Source: Dipteronia dyeriana (Eukaryota > Streptophyta > Magnoliopsida > Sapindales > Sapindaceae). From it: a stretch of DNA of 64,000 bases. The number at the start of each line of letters is the position of its first letter. Within the stretch, counting starts at the first letter, position 1. Location of the stretch: contig CM065297.1 in assembly GCA_032871835.1 (NCBI GenBank), positions 27,041,598 through 27,105,597 on the forward strand. Direction: 5' to 3'. The notes under the pieces were generated by a model. The model worked only from the letters and a program-made list of their open reading frames with translations, was not told the DNA's origin and made no database searches. Both the position numbers and the translations under genes were made by a program. Positions 46,817 through 58,440 of the stretch are shown here, in pieces.

Positions 46817-48581
46817 ATCATAAATCCTTTCCTAAGAAGGATTTATTTGGTTGGCAAGAATCCTTTCCTTAGGTGGATTTATTTGGTAGTTAAGAATCCT
46901 TATCTTAAAGAAATTCTATCCTTTTGTATATATATATGGGCTGGCCGAATTTTATATGATATAGATTAGGATCACAAATCCTATCCTAAGAAGGATTACT
47001 TGGTAATTAAGAATCCTTTCCTTAGGTAGATTTACTTGGTGGTTAAGAATCCTTTTCAAAAAGAAATTCTATCATAACACCAAGACTCCTAATCCAACTC
47101 AAAAGTGTATTTGTAACCATATTAAATATTTCCTAATTTGATTAGATAAATAACTCATTTTATTTATCTACTTATCAAATATAGTCTTTAACATTAACTA
47201 TACTACCAACAATAGTATAGTTTTTAGGAGACCATCTCCTAATAGGAAAAGATTTTGACTTTTAATTAAAAAATTAATTGATCAACAAATTAATTAATTT
47301 CCATGTAATTAAATAATAATAAAATAAAAATAATATATTTAAGCTATTCACCATAGCCATTGCCGCCCATACCTAGTATAAAGGTCATATATTATTTTTC
47401 TTATTTTATTAAATTCATTGGACCTTAATAAAAAGTCCACATGTGAACTAGACATATTCTTACAAAAAGAAACAAGTTCGCATGCCTTATAACAATTCTA
47501 GATGGACACCTAAATTGGTCCGGTAGAATATATCAAGTGATCCATGCAAGTTCGTGCGGATTGGACATCTTGGCGGGCTATCTAAATTTAAGCTCCAATA
47601 GACACAACCTAATCACAATCAACAAATGATTCACTTAGGTCCAATCTTTTTAATTTTAGTTCATTCCACTAAAGAACTAAAATTGAACTCTTAAATAAAG
47701 ATATAATAAGTTGATGTTGCTCATTCATACCCTAGACAACCTTATTGGAGAAAGTGTATCCTCGTGAAAAATACCAGTAATCGCCAAGAGCTCATAGACC
47801 GCCTATAGCTCTCCAAGTTACCATATTTACTCATATGACCACATTTTGAACTTGGATATTTTGACTTGTCCAGAAGCCATGTTTCAATAGACACTATTGA
47901 AAACTTAACGTTAAGATTTAATATCCAATACCTCAAAACATCCATATGATGGTATTCTACTCTCATTCAATAAATAGAGCCACGATATCCATATCTATAA
48001 ATGAAGTCCTCTATCGATTAGTAAATGAATACCACCAAACTATGGAGGATAGAATATGCTATATAATCGTACTCATTGATAGCTCAAATGCTAACACTTG
48101 CAACCATAAGTCCATCATTTATCTCAGGATTAAGATGGACTCTCCGATTGTCTTCAAATGGAAACTTTTATCTATTGACGGTTCTAGATAAAGTATTTCA
48201 TTTTGATCATATTCAATGCACCCAGTGCACTAGATTCTTTTGCCCAAAAACACCACATTTTGATGATTTTAGACTTAACCTAACACATTTGATCCCACTC
48301 AAATGCTAGCAAAAGACAAAGTTGTAGGCGCCCAACCTTCTATCTTAAGTTGTGAATATTATTTAAGACTAACTAAAGAATTGTGTCTACCTCATACATA
48401 TCTAGATGTATGAACAATTCTTCTTTTCTCAGTCTTTTGACCTTATGATTATTTACTTTTGAAAATTATAATAATTAAACTATAAATGCTATAAGATTTG
48501 TTAAACTAGAAATCACTTTATTCATATGAAAAGATTGTTAATTACAATATTACACTCTTGCTATCGAGCATAATCCTAACA
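46153..48581 (-). repeat. Copia-2 5' LTR
   Basis: 2429 bp, the partner of 38831-41274. The CA/TA tract at 46785-46816 is shorter than in the 3' LTR. Confidence 0.93.
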
Positions 48582-48586
48582 GTTCA
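48582..48586. repeat. Copia-2 target duplication, right
   Basis: GTTCA. Confidence 0.9.
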
Positions 48587-49134
48587 TCATATAGGTGATA
48601 TACATCTTAGCTCTACACTGACCTTGATCGATGCACTTTATGTTCCTAGTTTCAAATTTAACCTTCTTTCCGTAAGAAAACTTTCCAAGACTGCACAAAT
48701 TAAGTTTGTATTTCATCTTGAAAACTGTATTCTGCAGGACCCTTTGGCCGAAGTTGTTCTAGCAGTTGGTAAAGTGGTTGGGAATCTATACATTTTAGGT
48801 AAATCTTCATTCCATAATTCTACATTTCCTTGTTCTTGTAATAATCAAATTGACTTAGTTAAATCCTCTTTTGATTCTGTTTGTAACTCAACCAGTCTTC
48901 CTTGTATGACTACTGATGGTTTGAATAAAGATTCTGAACTCTTGTGGCATGCTAGGATTGGTCATGCCACATTAAAATCATTACGGCATATTACCTTTTT
49001 AATTGGTATTGATACAACACTGCTTTCACCATGTGATATTTGTCACAAATCAAAGCAACATAGGTTGTCCTTTCCACTTAGCAATACTAGATCAGATTCC
49101 ATTTTTGATCTTTTGCATATAAATTTGTAGGGAC
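48587..49134 (+). pseudogene. Copia-4 protease end to integrase start
   Basis: The frame resumes from 38830 as HIGDIHLSSTLTLIDALYVP and SFKFNLLSVRKLSKTAQIKF, then the gag-pre-integrase motif LLWHARIGHATLKSLRHITF with CDICHKSKQHRLSFP. The integrase N-terminus FDLLHINL then meets a TAG (probably from TGG) and the Athila-like element. This 548-bp block is the only copia-4 sequence between the two nested elements. Confidence 0.88.
49130..49134. repeat. Athila-like target duplication, left
   Basis: GGGAC, against AGGAC at 60363-60367 (one mismatch). Confidence 0.75.
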
Positions 49135-50298
49135 TGAAAAACACTGAAAAGTGTATGTTTACTTCTAATATGATTAATTCCCCGATTTAGACATATTTTC
49201 GTTCGTTCGCTTAAATAATTGTGTTGTGTAGTAATCAGTGTATTTTTCTTTATATTTCAGAGGTAATATGGTCAATTCAGAATTATGGAGAATTCAGATG
49301 GCAAAACAAACATCATTTTCAAGTTCAGAACGTCAAAAACCTTGGGAAGGCCATGAAGAACATTTTTATAATTTTGACTATTCACTGTTCACAGGTGACT
49401 TTCACTGTTCATTGATGATGTGGCACATTCCTATTGGACTGAATTGTGAGTACACCGTACACGCCACTGTGGGGAATCACATTCTGGAAGATTGTTGATT
49501 TTGTCTGTTGACTGATGACGTGACACATTTCTATTGAATCGAATTGTGAGTGCACCGTATACGCAATTGTAGGGAATCATATTCTAGAAGCCGGTGCACT
49601 GTTAACTGTTGACTTTCACTAACGCGTAGCTATTCACTATTCATTGTTCATTATTCACTATCCACTGATGACGTGGTAAAATCTGGACGCTCCATTCTAA
49701 ATTCATCAAATAGTCAATTTTCATCTGTATTTTGTAAAGATAGGGACCCCCCTTAATTTGGACATCCTGAATCCAAATTTGACCTTAGATTTATGAAATT
49801 CTCTCTCTAATGTTCTCAAATTCTCAATTTAAATAAAATAGTTATTTCCTAGTTAAGTTATGTATGGTTAATTTAATATAGCTAGGGTCAAAGGTGATAC
49901 TGTTGGTATAGAAAATATGATCCAATTTTGGTATGTTTATTATTTTTTTGCTTTCTCCCCTCTGTTTTTAGTGGAGTTTTTGACTCACTGTAGACAAACA
50001 GATGTTTGGCACAGTGAGTACTTTACCCATATCTATCAGTAGAGTGGAAATTCCACCCCGTAAATCTAGATTAAATAATAATAATTGGATCATATTCGAA
50101 TTACCAACAGTGGATCTCTTAGCCCTAGTTTTAATTTTAATTGATTTACATTTTCATAAGTTTAGTAATTAATCTAGATAATTAATTCTACAAGGACAAG
50201 TGAATGACCTCCATATGGTTCGACCCGGTCTTACCGGTTAATTTATTACTTTGACAATCTTATACTTGGGAGTAGGAACACTTCTTTAGGACGTGTCA
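49135..50298 (+). repeat. Athila-like 5' LTR
   Basis: 1164 bp, TGAAAAACACTG...GGACGTGTCA. It aligns with 59139-60362 but with more differences than the other LTR pairs in the window. Confidence 0.88.
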
Positions 50299-50304
50299 AG
50301 TTTT

Positions 50305-50322
50305 TAGCACCGTTGCCGGGGA
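50305..50322 (+). promoter_or_regulatory. Athila-like primer binding site (Asp tRNA)
   Basis: TAGCACCGTTGCCGGGGA, two mismatches from TGGCGCCGTTGCCGGGGA, the complement of plant Asp tRNA used by Athila and relatives. Confidence 0.82.
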
Positions 50323-50739
50323 GATAAGTCCGCATTTTCTTTGTAGAGGTAATTTCTTTTAATTTTATTTTAGTTTTGCTATTTTTTTTCTTTCTAATCT
50401 TCCTTGTTCTCATTTTGTATTCAGTTTTGCATTTTAACCTAGATTTAGTTTGTATTTGCATACAGGTCATTTTACTTTTCATTTCTGTAGAACAATCCTC
50501 GTATCTCTCATATTTTCACTTTAGTCCCTAAATTTATAGGTATTTGCACTTTCACCCCAACACTTATGTATATTTGCATTTACACCCTTAGAATTTTAAA
50601 TCTTAGTTATTTTCACTACTTTTTCTTTTATTTTCCTCATTTTTGTGTATTTCACCTTCATGAACCCTCATTAAACTTGCATGAGACGGTCTCGAACATC
50701 TAGCGGTAGGTTAATTAGAAGATCACATTCACCGACAAC
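50323..50739 (+). other. Athila-like leader
   Basis: Untranslated sequence between primer site and gag, T-rich. Confidence 0.5.
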
Positions 50740-52317
50740 ATGACTGAAATCCCACTTAGACATCCATCAGGAAACCAAGCCGAGAACCTTTTAGACAACC
50801 TTGACAACATGTCTCAACACAATAACCATCCCCTTTATATGGACCATGACCAACACATTAACCCAAATCCAACTAGAACTCTTAGAGACTACATGAACCC
50901 CACAAGCACTGGAGCACCTTCATGCATATCTTTCCTACCAAATGCAACACACTTTAATTTTAAACCGGGAATCATTCAGCTTTTACCCAATTTTCACTGT
51001 CTTGAATCTGAAAGCCCATATTTGCATCTTAGGGAGTTTGAGGAAGTTTGTAACACTTGCATTGACCAAAATGTTAGCTTAGATATAATCAGGCTTAAGT
51101 TTTTTCCCTTTTTCCTTAAAAGATAAAGCTAAAACCTCGTTACAAAATCTTAGGTCAGGATCAATCCAAAATTGGAATGATATGCAACAACAATTCTTAA
51201 TGAATTTTTTTCCACCTCATAGAACAAACTCTCTTAAGAGGCAAATCACTTCATTTACCTAAAAACCTGGAGAAACACTTTACCAATGTTGGGATAGGTT
51301 CAAAGAGTTGTTAAATGTCTATCCATATCATGGTTTTGAAACATGGAGGATGGTGTCACATTTCTACGAGCCCAAAATAAACAAGTCATTGAGATAATGT
51401 GTAATGGGGAGTTCAGGGACAAAAATCTTGAAGAAGCACTTGACTACCTTGACCACATCGCTGAAAATGCTCAAAATTAGGACACCATTGGTTCTTTTGA
51501 GTCCATGAGCAAACCACAACCATCTCCATCTAGTGGAGGCATTTACAATCTTAGGGAAGACCATGACCTTTAAGCTAGATTTACATCCCTAGCTAGGAAA
51601 GTTGAAGCTTTAGAAACTATAAAGAGTGAACATATAAAATTTGTACAAGAAATTGCATGCCATGTATGTGATTCTAATGATCATATCACTTATAGTTGCC
51701 TAACTTTACTAGCCTTAAAAGATTGCCTTCAAGGTCATGACAATGCTTTGCACACTTTCAACAAGTCAAATTCCAACCCATACTCACAAACCTACAATCC
51801 TGGTTGGAGAAATCACCCAAACTTTAGTTGGAGAAACAACAATTAAGCCCAATCTTCACAACAACCAGGTTCATCGCATCCACAAACACACCAGAATTTC
51901 CAAAACCCTCAAGGTTATGCACCTTATATCTCACCATCTATGAAAAACCTTAAAGACACTTTGCACTAATTCATTGAGAAGCAAGAAGCAATTAACATCC
52001 AAACTGCACAAATCTTGACAGATGTTAAAGATACTTTGGCAAAGATTGTTTCTACACTCACCACACAAGAAAAAGGTAAGTTTCCATCTCAACCACAACC
52101 AAATCCCAAGAGTCAGTCAAGTTTCTATGACAATAACCAACGCCCATACCAAGTCAAATCAATTATCACTCTTCATTGTGGAAAAGTCATCGAAAAACCT
52201 ATTATTGAATCTGGTAAAAATGATGATGAGTCATTTTCCAAGGGTAATGAAGGGGTTGATGAAACCACTGTTGACGAAGAAATAATTGAATCCCCACATA
52301 CATTCCCATTTTCTTAA
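50740..52317 (+). pseudogene. Athila-like gag (broken)
   Basis: It starts MTEIPLRHPSGNQAENL with RTLRDYMNPTSTGAPSCI, then FNFKPGIIQLLPNFHCLESE. After a frameshift near 51115 come TLYQCWDRFKELLNVYPYHG and FETWRMVSHFYE. A zinc knuckle CHVCDSNDHITYSC lies at about 51660-51700. The tail 52015-52317 (TDVKDTLAKIVSTLTTQEKG, FPSQPQPNPKSQ) and LHCGKVIEKP correspond to the gag-protease linker. Stops and frameshifts separate the parts. Confidence 0.8.
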
Positions 52318-52529
52318 GCTTTTAAAAATTCATAGAAATCAAAGCATCCCTTAGAGATTTTTGAAATTTTCAAACAAGTAAAGATCAATATCCCTTTGTT
52401 GGATGCGATAAAAAAAGTATCTTCCTATGCCAATTTTTTGAAGGATCTGTGCACTATGAAAAGGAAGCATCAGGTAAGAAAGAAAGCCTTTATGGTTGAA
52501 TAGGTAAGTTCCATTCTTTATAAAATAAA

Positions 52530-53170
52530 TATTTTGAAATATAAAGATCCTTGTTGTCCCACTATTTCCTGCATAATTGGTAACTGTAAAATTGAGCATG
52601 CTTTACTTGACCTAGGTGCTATTGTAAATTTTCTTCTATACTCAGTTTATCAGTGACCTAAACTTGGTGGGTTAAAATCAACTTCAACTACACTTTTTTT
52701 TTATTGATAGGTTAATTAAAATACCAAAAGGAATAGTGGAAGATGTGCTAGTACAAGTCGATAAATTTATCTACCCAATAGATTTTATTGTCTTAGAAAC
52801 ACAACCTGTTGTTAATGAGCACAAATCAATTCCTGTTATATTGGGCCGACCATCTTTAGCTACTGCTAATGCCTTTATTAATAGCATGAATGGAATAATG
52901 AACATGTCTTTTGGAAATATGAAAATTAAGCTTAATGTTTTCAACATGTCTAAGGAACCATTTGATGATGAAAATGAAGATGAAGATATAGACATTATTG
53001 AAACCATTGTTGAAGCTCATGTTCAAAGGGATTCATTTAACTCATCTGTTTGTTTGATCGATTCACTTGAGTCATGCATGAATTCATATCTTTATAATTG
53101 TTTGCAGGATGTCAAAGAAGAAGGAGACACTCCAAATTTTGAAGAATTGGAATAGAAAGATGACGAGCCA
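52530..53170 (+). pseudogene. Athila-like protease (broken)
   Basis: CIIGNCKIEHALLDLGAIVN (active-site Asp-Leu-Gly) is followed, after stops near 52655 and 52700, by KIPKGIVEDVLVQVDKFIYP, SIPVILGRPSLATANAFINS and MNMSFGNMKIKLNVFNM, the flap and C-terminal parts of gypsy aspartic proteases. The frame 52736-53155 then runs into an acidic linker. Confidence 0.82.
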
Positions 53171-54660
53171 AAAGAAAAAGCACCTTAAATGGATTTGAAG
53201 CCCTTACCAGAAGGACTCAAATATGCTTACCTTAGAGATGAGCATACTTACCCACTGGTAATCTCTTCTAACCTCATAGAAGAGCAAGAAGGTAAGTTAC
53301 TACATGTTTTAAAGAAAAAATAAGGAAGCAATTGCTTAGACTTTGAAAGATTTGAAAGGTATTAACCCTTTGATTTGTTCGTATTGAATAAATATAGAGG
53401 AAAATGCTAAAACACATCGATAATCCCAAAGAAGACTTAACCCACACATGAAAGAAATTACCAAGACTGAAGTCCTTAAATTACTTGACATGGGAATTAT
53501 CTACCCTATCTCTTATAGTAGGTGGGTGAGTCCTACACAAATTGTGCTTAAAAAATATAGAATTACTGTTGTTAAAAATGAAAAGGGTGAGTTAATTCCA
53601 ACTCGTGTCACATCTAGTTGGCATATATGCATTGATTATAGAAAATTAAATGATGACACTAGAAAAGATCATGTTCCCCTTCCATTCCTTGACCAGATTT
53701 TAGAAATAGTAGCGGGACATCCCTACTACCGCTTTCTTGATGGGTATTCAGGATACTATCAAATTCTCATTGCATTCGAAGACCAAGAAAAGACCACCTT
53801 CACATGTCCTTTTGGAACCTTTGCATTTATAAGAATGCCATTTGGTTTTTGTAATGCTCCAGCCACATTTCAACGATGCGTGCTAAGAATTTTTAGTGAC
53901 ATGAATGAACATTGTTTAGAGGTCTTTATGGATGATTTAACTGTGTTTGGAAATTCTTTTGACGATTGTCTTGGAAAGAGTCTTGATACGTTGCATAGAA
54001 AAAAGTTCATGTTGTGTCCTCTAAAGGAAACGAGGCTGATAAGGCAAAAATTGAAGTCATTTCGAAGTTACCACCACCACAAACAGTCAAAGATGTGCAG
54101 TCATTTTTAGGGCATGCAGGATTTTATAGGAGGTTTATTAAAGATTTCAGTGTCATATCTAAGCCACTTTATAACCTCTTATTAAAAGTTGCAAAATTTG
54201 AACGGACACAAGAGTGTCAAGAGTTTTTTCAAAAGATAATTGACCTTTTAACATCTGCTCCTATCATGCAATCCCCTGATTGGTCTTTGCCTTTTGAATT
54301 AATGTGTGATGCAAGTGATTTTGCTGTTGGAGCTGTCTTAGGACAGAGAAGAGAATGTAAGCCTTTTATGATTTATTATGCAAGTAAAACTTTAAATGGT
54401 GCACAAATGAATTACACCACCACTGAGAAAGAATTACTTGTTGTGATATTTGTATTGGTTAGATTTCGGTCATACTTGATTGGCGTATCAACCATTGTTT
54501 TTTACTGATCACGCTGTTGTGAAGTATGTAATGTCTAAACAGGATGCAAAACCAAGGTTGTTTGGCTGGATTTTGTTGCTACAAGAATTCAATCTCACAA
54601 TCAAGGACAAATAGGGTGCTGAAAATGTTGTTGCAGGCCATTTATCACTACTCACTGTTG
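53171..54660 (+). pseudogene. Athila-like RT and RNase H (broken)
   Basis: The linker KPLPEGLKYAYLRDEHTYPL leads to RT: KTEVLKLLDMGIIYPISYS, WHICIDYRKLNDDTRKDHVP, FLDGYSGYYQILIAFEDQEK, FGTFAFIRMPFGFCNAPATF and FMDDLTVFGNSF, where FMDD is the active site. A frameshift at about 54010 precedes the thumb block KLPPPQTVKDVQSFLGHAGF. RNase H has LMCDASDFAVGAVLGQRREC and YYASKTLNGAQMNYTTTEKE. Another frameshift at 54500 and a stop near 54612 end the readable part. Confidence 0.88.
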
Positions 54661-56027
54661 AATCGTCATTTGATAAAGCACCTATCAATGATTCTTTTCC
54701 TGATGATCTTTTATTCTTTGTCACAACTATACCTTGTTATGCTAACATCGTTAATTATCTTACAACCGGAATGAGGCCACTTGATTGGAATACACAGGAT
54801 AAAAAGAAATTTTTGACCGTGGTAAAACGTTTTTACTGGGATGGCCTGTACTTATTCAAGTATTGTCCTGATCAAATCGTTTGACGGTGTATTCCAGACA
54901 ATAAGGTAAGTAGCGTCATTAAATTTTATCATTCTGAAGAATGTGGTGGTCATTTTTCGTCAAGGAAAACGATTGCAAAAATCTTACAGTGTAGATTTTA
55001 TTGGCCCACCTTGTTTAAAGACGCACATGCATTCTGTAAAACCTGTGAAAATTGTCAAAAATTAGGATCAATTTCCAAGCGAAACATGATGCCTTTAAAC
55101 CCCATTCTTATCATTGAAATATTTGATTGTTGGAAAATTGATTTTATGGGTCCATTTCCACTGTCATTTGGATTTTGGTACATTTTGGTTGCCGTTGATT
55201 ATGTGTCAAAATGGGTTGAGGTAATTCTTTGTTGAAATAATGATCACAAAACAATGATTAAGTTTTAAAAGAAAATCTTTTGAGTCGATTTGAAATCCCT
55301 CGGGCCATTATTAGTGATGGAGGCAAACACTTTTTTAACAAACCCTTTGAGTCTTTAATAAAGAAATATGGAGTCACATATAAAATTGCCACACATACCA
55401 CCCTCAAACAAGTGGTGAAGTTGAGATAGCAAATAGGGAGATAAAACAGATCTTGTATAAAAAACGGTTAACCCTAATCAAAAAGATTGGCCTCTTAGAC
55501 TAAATGATGCACTTTGCGCTCACAACACTGCATTCAAAACATCTTTGGGTATGTCTCCTTATCGTTTAGTTTACAGAAAACCCTACCACTTACCTGTTGA
55601 ACTTGTGAAAAAAGCATATTGTGCCATTAAAGCTTTCAATTCCAACCTAAATGATGCTGGTGAATTGCGTAAGTTGCAAATGAATGAACTTGAAGAACTA
55701 AGAAATGATGTAAATGAAAATGCAAAAAATCTTAAAGAAAAATCTAAAAACTTTCATGACAAATGAATCTTGAGAAGATCATTTGTAGCTGGAAAAAATG
55801 TTTTGCTTTATAATTCTCGACTTTATTTATTTCTTGGCAAATTGAAATCAAAGTGGGGTGGTCCATTTGTTGTGAAACACGTGTATCCATATGGTGCCCT
55901 TGACATTGAGAATCTTAGGAATGGTAATGTGTTTAAAGTAAACGGACAACGTGTGAAACCATTCTTCGAAAATACAGATTTTCAAAAAAACTCTACCGTC
56001 ATTTCTTACCCTTGTTACAATGGATAA
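54661..56027 (+). pseudogene. Athila-like integrase (broken)
   Basis: The HHCC zinc domain KFYHSEECGGHFSSRKTIAK with FCKTCENCQKLG (54925-55075) is followed by FDCWKIDFMGPFPLSFGFWY (first Asp). ISDGGKHFFNKPFES (about 55312-55345) carries the second Asp region. The Glu region near 55400-55440 is frameshifted. Then MSPYRLVYRKPYHLPVELVK, and the C-terminal domain LKSKWGGPFVVKHVYPYGAL with KVNGQRVKPF. No chromodomain is seen, as expected for Athila-type elements. Confidence 0.85.
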
Positions 56028-56208
56028 ATTTCTAGGTTTAATTTTTTTGCTTGGTGTGTTTTTCAGTATAAACTCGATTAAGTGGAGGATAACGATACGC
56101 CGTGACAATTCAAGTCGGTTTAACTCAGTTTTCCAAATAACTGATTCCCAAATAACTGATTCCCAAAAACATGGCATGGACTGAATTTTCATAAACTTAG
56201 GAAAACAT
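56028..56208 (+). promoter_or_regulatory. Possible splice acceptor and leader before the extra ORF
   Basis: A T-rich tract ending TGTTTTTCAG at 56066, then 140 bases to the next ATG. It resembles a plant 3' splice site, and such a site would allow a spliced subgenomic message for the downstream frames. A 13-bp direct repeat (CAAATAACTGATTCC) occurs at about 56136-56165. Confidence 0.35.
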
Positions 56209-56730
56209 TTGCCATTGTTGCCCCAAAATGCTCTGAAAAAGATTTATGAAGCACGGTCCGAAAGATTACGCTTACTGATGATGTGCAACATTTCTGCTGA
56301 TATTCGCTGGTTGATCGAAGATAAGGTATGTCTAGCAGGTGAGTCTTCTGATTCATTTATAAATTATATGTCTGGTTTTGGAAGAAATAACCTTGCAAGA
56401 AAACGAAGAGCTAAGAAGTTAAGTGTTACTTGTCACAAATGTGCACGTACAACTTGCAACACACGTTGTCGTTCTTTAGGAATGGTGTCTAATAATCGGG
56501 AGGATAAAATTTTATTCATTAGACATGGTTTGCGTAGGGAGTCATTGGATAATATCCTAACGACTCCTGATGCACATCCTAGTGGATATGTGCAAATGGA
56601 AATTGACCGATTATGGCCACAATTTCAAAAAGAACATACACGATATAGTCTTGGGAATCTGACTTTGAAAGACCCTGTTTGCCAATTTATAAGAAAATTG
56701 GATAAGAAGCATATCCCCGACTGGATGTAA
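56209..56730 (+). CDS. Unknown 173-codon ORF carried by the Athila-like element
   Basis: Open from ATG 56209 to TAA 56728-56730 with no stops, the longest intact frame inside the element. It has a basic helical N-terminus (LKKIYEARSERLRLLMM), NYMSGFGRNNLARKRRAKKL, a Cys cluster CHKCARTTCNTRC (Cys75, 78, 83, 87; CX2CX4CX3C), and a C-terminal MEIDRLWPQFQKEHTRYSLG and DPVCQFIRKLDKKHIPDW. There is no signal peptide or membrane span. It lies 181 bp after integrase and 278 bp before the LOG-like frame. I do not recognise the family. The Cys/basic region could bind zinc or nucleic acid (inference). Its openness among broken frames suggests constraint or chance. Confidence 0.6.
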   Translation: MPLLPQNALKKIYEARSERLRLLMMCNISADIRWLIEDKVCLAGESSDSFINYMSGFGRNNLARKRRAKKLSVTCHKCARTTCNTRCRSLGMVSNNREDKILFIRHGLRRESLDNILTTPDAHPSGYVQMEIDRLWPQFQKEHTRYSLGNLTLKDPVCQFIRKLDKKHIPDWM

Positions 56731-56917
56731 AACTAGAGGAAGATGTGAACCACAATCACAACTACCAGTAAATATCTTTTTGTTTTTATTATCTTTTTCC
56801 TTCTGCATTAATGTCTTTTACAATTATTGTTGTTTACTTTTGATTTCTGAACCATTTGGATATATTATCATTGACAAATGCACCACCCTATACATATAAG
56901 CGTATCATTGTGTTACC

Positions 56918-56950
56918 TTTTCGGGATCTATATATACAAGCATTTGTTTC
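56918..56950 (+). promoter_or_regulatory. TATA-like box ahead of LOG-like frame
   Basis: CTATATATACAAG at about 56928-56940, roughly 75 bases before the ATG at 57009. It could be a captured core promoter or chance in AT-rich DNA. Confidence 0.3.
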
Positions 56951-57008
56951 CCTTTTTTGCTTCAAGGCACTCGTAAGCATTCAAAAGAAAAATTCAGTGA
57001 GTTCATTA

Positions 57009-57662
57009 ATGGCGTCACCTTTAGCTAAACGATTCACAAACATTTGTGTGTTTGGTGACACTAATTATGGGAAACACGGAGAGTTTATTGAGGTTGCAAC
57101 TCATCTTGGTAAGATTTCGGCTGAACAGAAAGTACACCCAGTGTATGGAGGAGGTAACTTGGGACTAATGGTGTGTGTTTCACGAGCTGCACGAGATGAA
57201 GGTACTCAAGTTCTGGGTATTGTCACAAAACCTATGGCTGCAGCGGACATCATCTGAAAGACAAGCGGTGAAGAGCTAGTTGTTTCAGATATGCAGGAAA
57301 GATTGATTGTTATGTTACATCATACTGATGCGTTTATAGCTTTGTCAGATGGTTTTGGAACCTTAGAGAAAATCTTTACAATGGCATCCTAAGCGTAACT
57401 ACACATCCATGAGAAACTCATCGGTTTGTTGAATGTTAATAAATTTTATGTTGGATTGCTTTCATTTCTTGATCATGCTCAGAAAAACTATTACATTCCA
57501 CCTTCAATCTAAAAAATCTTTATCTCTGCTTCAAATCCTCATGAGCTAATTGACCGGTTACAAGCATTTAAATATGAGCCAGATCTCTCATTCTCCAAAA
57601 TAGATTGGTCCATTGATGAAGACAACAAGAAACGCATAATTGATTTGAATCTCAGTTTGTAA
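57009..57662 (+). pseudogene. LOG-like cytokinin riboside monophosphate phosphoribohydrolase pseudogene
   Basis: One uninterrupted frame of 217 codons, the normal length of plant LOG proteins, which release active cytokinin bases from their riboside 5'-monophosphates. KRFTNICVFGDTNYGK, VHPVYGGGNLGLM (YGGG from residue 46), VSRAARDEGTQVLGIV and LVVSDMQERLIVMLHHTDAF follow the family order. The signature PGGxGTxxE appears as SDGFGTLEK (from residue 113), losing Pro, one Gly and the final Glu. In-frame stops lie at 57255, 57390, 57396 and 57510. There are no frameshifts and no introns, although plant LOG genes normally have several, so the copy looks derived from mRNA. It lies between integrase and the 3' LTR, same strand. 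As read it is inactive. Confidence 0.85.
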
Positions 57663-58140
57663 TTATCCAATGATTTTTATGCATTTTATTTTCTTTTATT
57701 TTGTATTACTTTTATTGTTTTTGCAAGATTTTGTTGTCTTTCAGGTTGTTCATGTGTTATCTTCTAAACCTTACATCTTTCTAAAGACATTGAGGACAAT
57801 GTCTCGTTCTGGTTAGGGGGAGTGGAAAGTTGACTTAATTACTTTTGTTTTTTTTAAAAAAAAACTAACTTTTGACTATTTTTTTTATCTAAAGATGGTC
57901 GAGTAATGAGTTCTTTCAATTGCTTATGAGACGCAACTTTTAGTTAATTTTTCAAACTATTCAAATATAGGAACTCTCAATTGTGATATTATTGACTAAT
58001 CCTTTTGTTCATTTAGTTATCTTGAGAGGTTTTTTGAACTATTCTGGACACACGCACATTGACATGTGATTATGTACAGTAGGTTGAGATTTTACGATAT
58101 TTAGTTCTGAAACATCAATCAAGGGTAACAACCGAAGGCA
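57663..58140 (+). other. Non-coding tail with internal polypurine-like tract
   Basis: The sequence GAGGACAATGTC followed by GGTTAGGGGGAGTGG (about 57790-57826) resembles the conserved 3' region of Athila elements and could be an internal polypurine tract, separate from the one beside the LTR. Confidence 0.5.
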
Positions 58141-58153
58141 GTGCTCTTGTTTA

Positions 58154-58165
58154 AAATATATAATA

Positions 58166-58196
<31 letters not shown>

Positions 58197-58201
58197 TAGT
58201 A

Positions 58202-58232
<31 letters not shown>

Positions 58233-58375
58233 TAGTAATAATAGTATCAATAGTAGTAATAGTAATAGTAATAGTAATAGTAATAATAAATATTATTATT
58301 TTTATTATTATTTTGTGTGCTTTGACCAAAACTCTTACTTAATAGCCGAGCCTCATGCATCAGTAAGTCCGAGGG

Positions 58376-58415
<40 letters not shown>

Positions 58416-58440
58416 TTATTATTATTATTATTATTTTGTG
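58154..58440. repeat. Duplicated palindromic (AAT)n-(ATT)n microsatellite
   Basis: Two blocks (58154-58314 and 58375-58436) each run (AAT)n, AAATATT, (ATT)n, then TTTTGTGTG and a shared 50-bp tail (GACCAAAACTCTTACTTA, CATGC.TCAGTAAG). Each block is self-complementary. Asn-, Ile- and Tyr-only frames here are artefacts. Confidence 0.9.

Larger units (their letters stand above)
38831..48581 (-). mobile_element. Copia-2: long-LTR Ty1/copia element on minus strand
   Basis: LTRs of 2.4 kb (38831-41274 and 46153-48581), perfect GTTCA target duplication, initiator-Met primer site at 46137-46150 and a polypurine tract at 41275-41289, both shared in form with copia-1. Integrase, RT and RNase H are present on the minus strand, but no gag frame is visible between the knuckle remnant (about 44320) and the leader, so gag appears deleted. 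Total 9751 bp. A relative of copia-1 by RT, PPT and PBS. Confidence 0.93.

Noticed and set aside
55848..56192. Minus-strand frame of 114 codons across the integrase end
   Set aside because: Opposite strand of the Athila-like integrase C-terminus; no family features.
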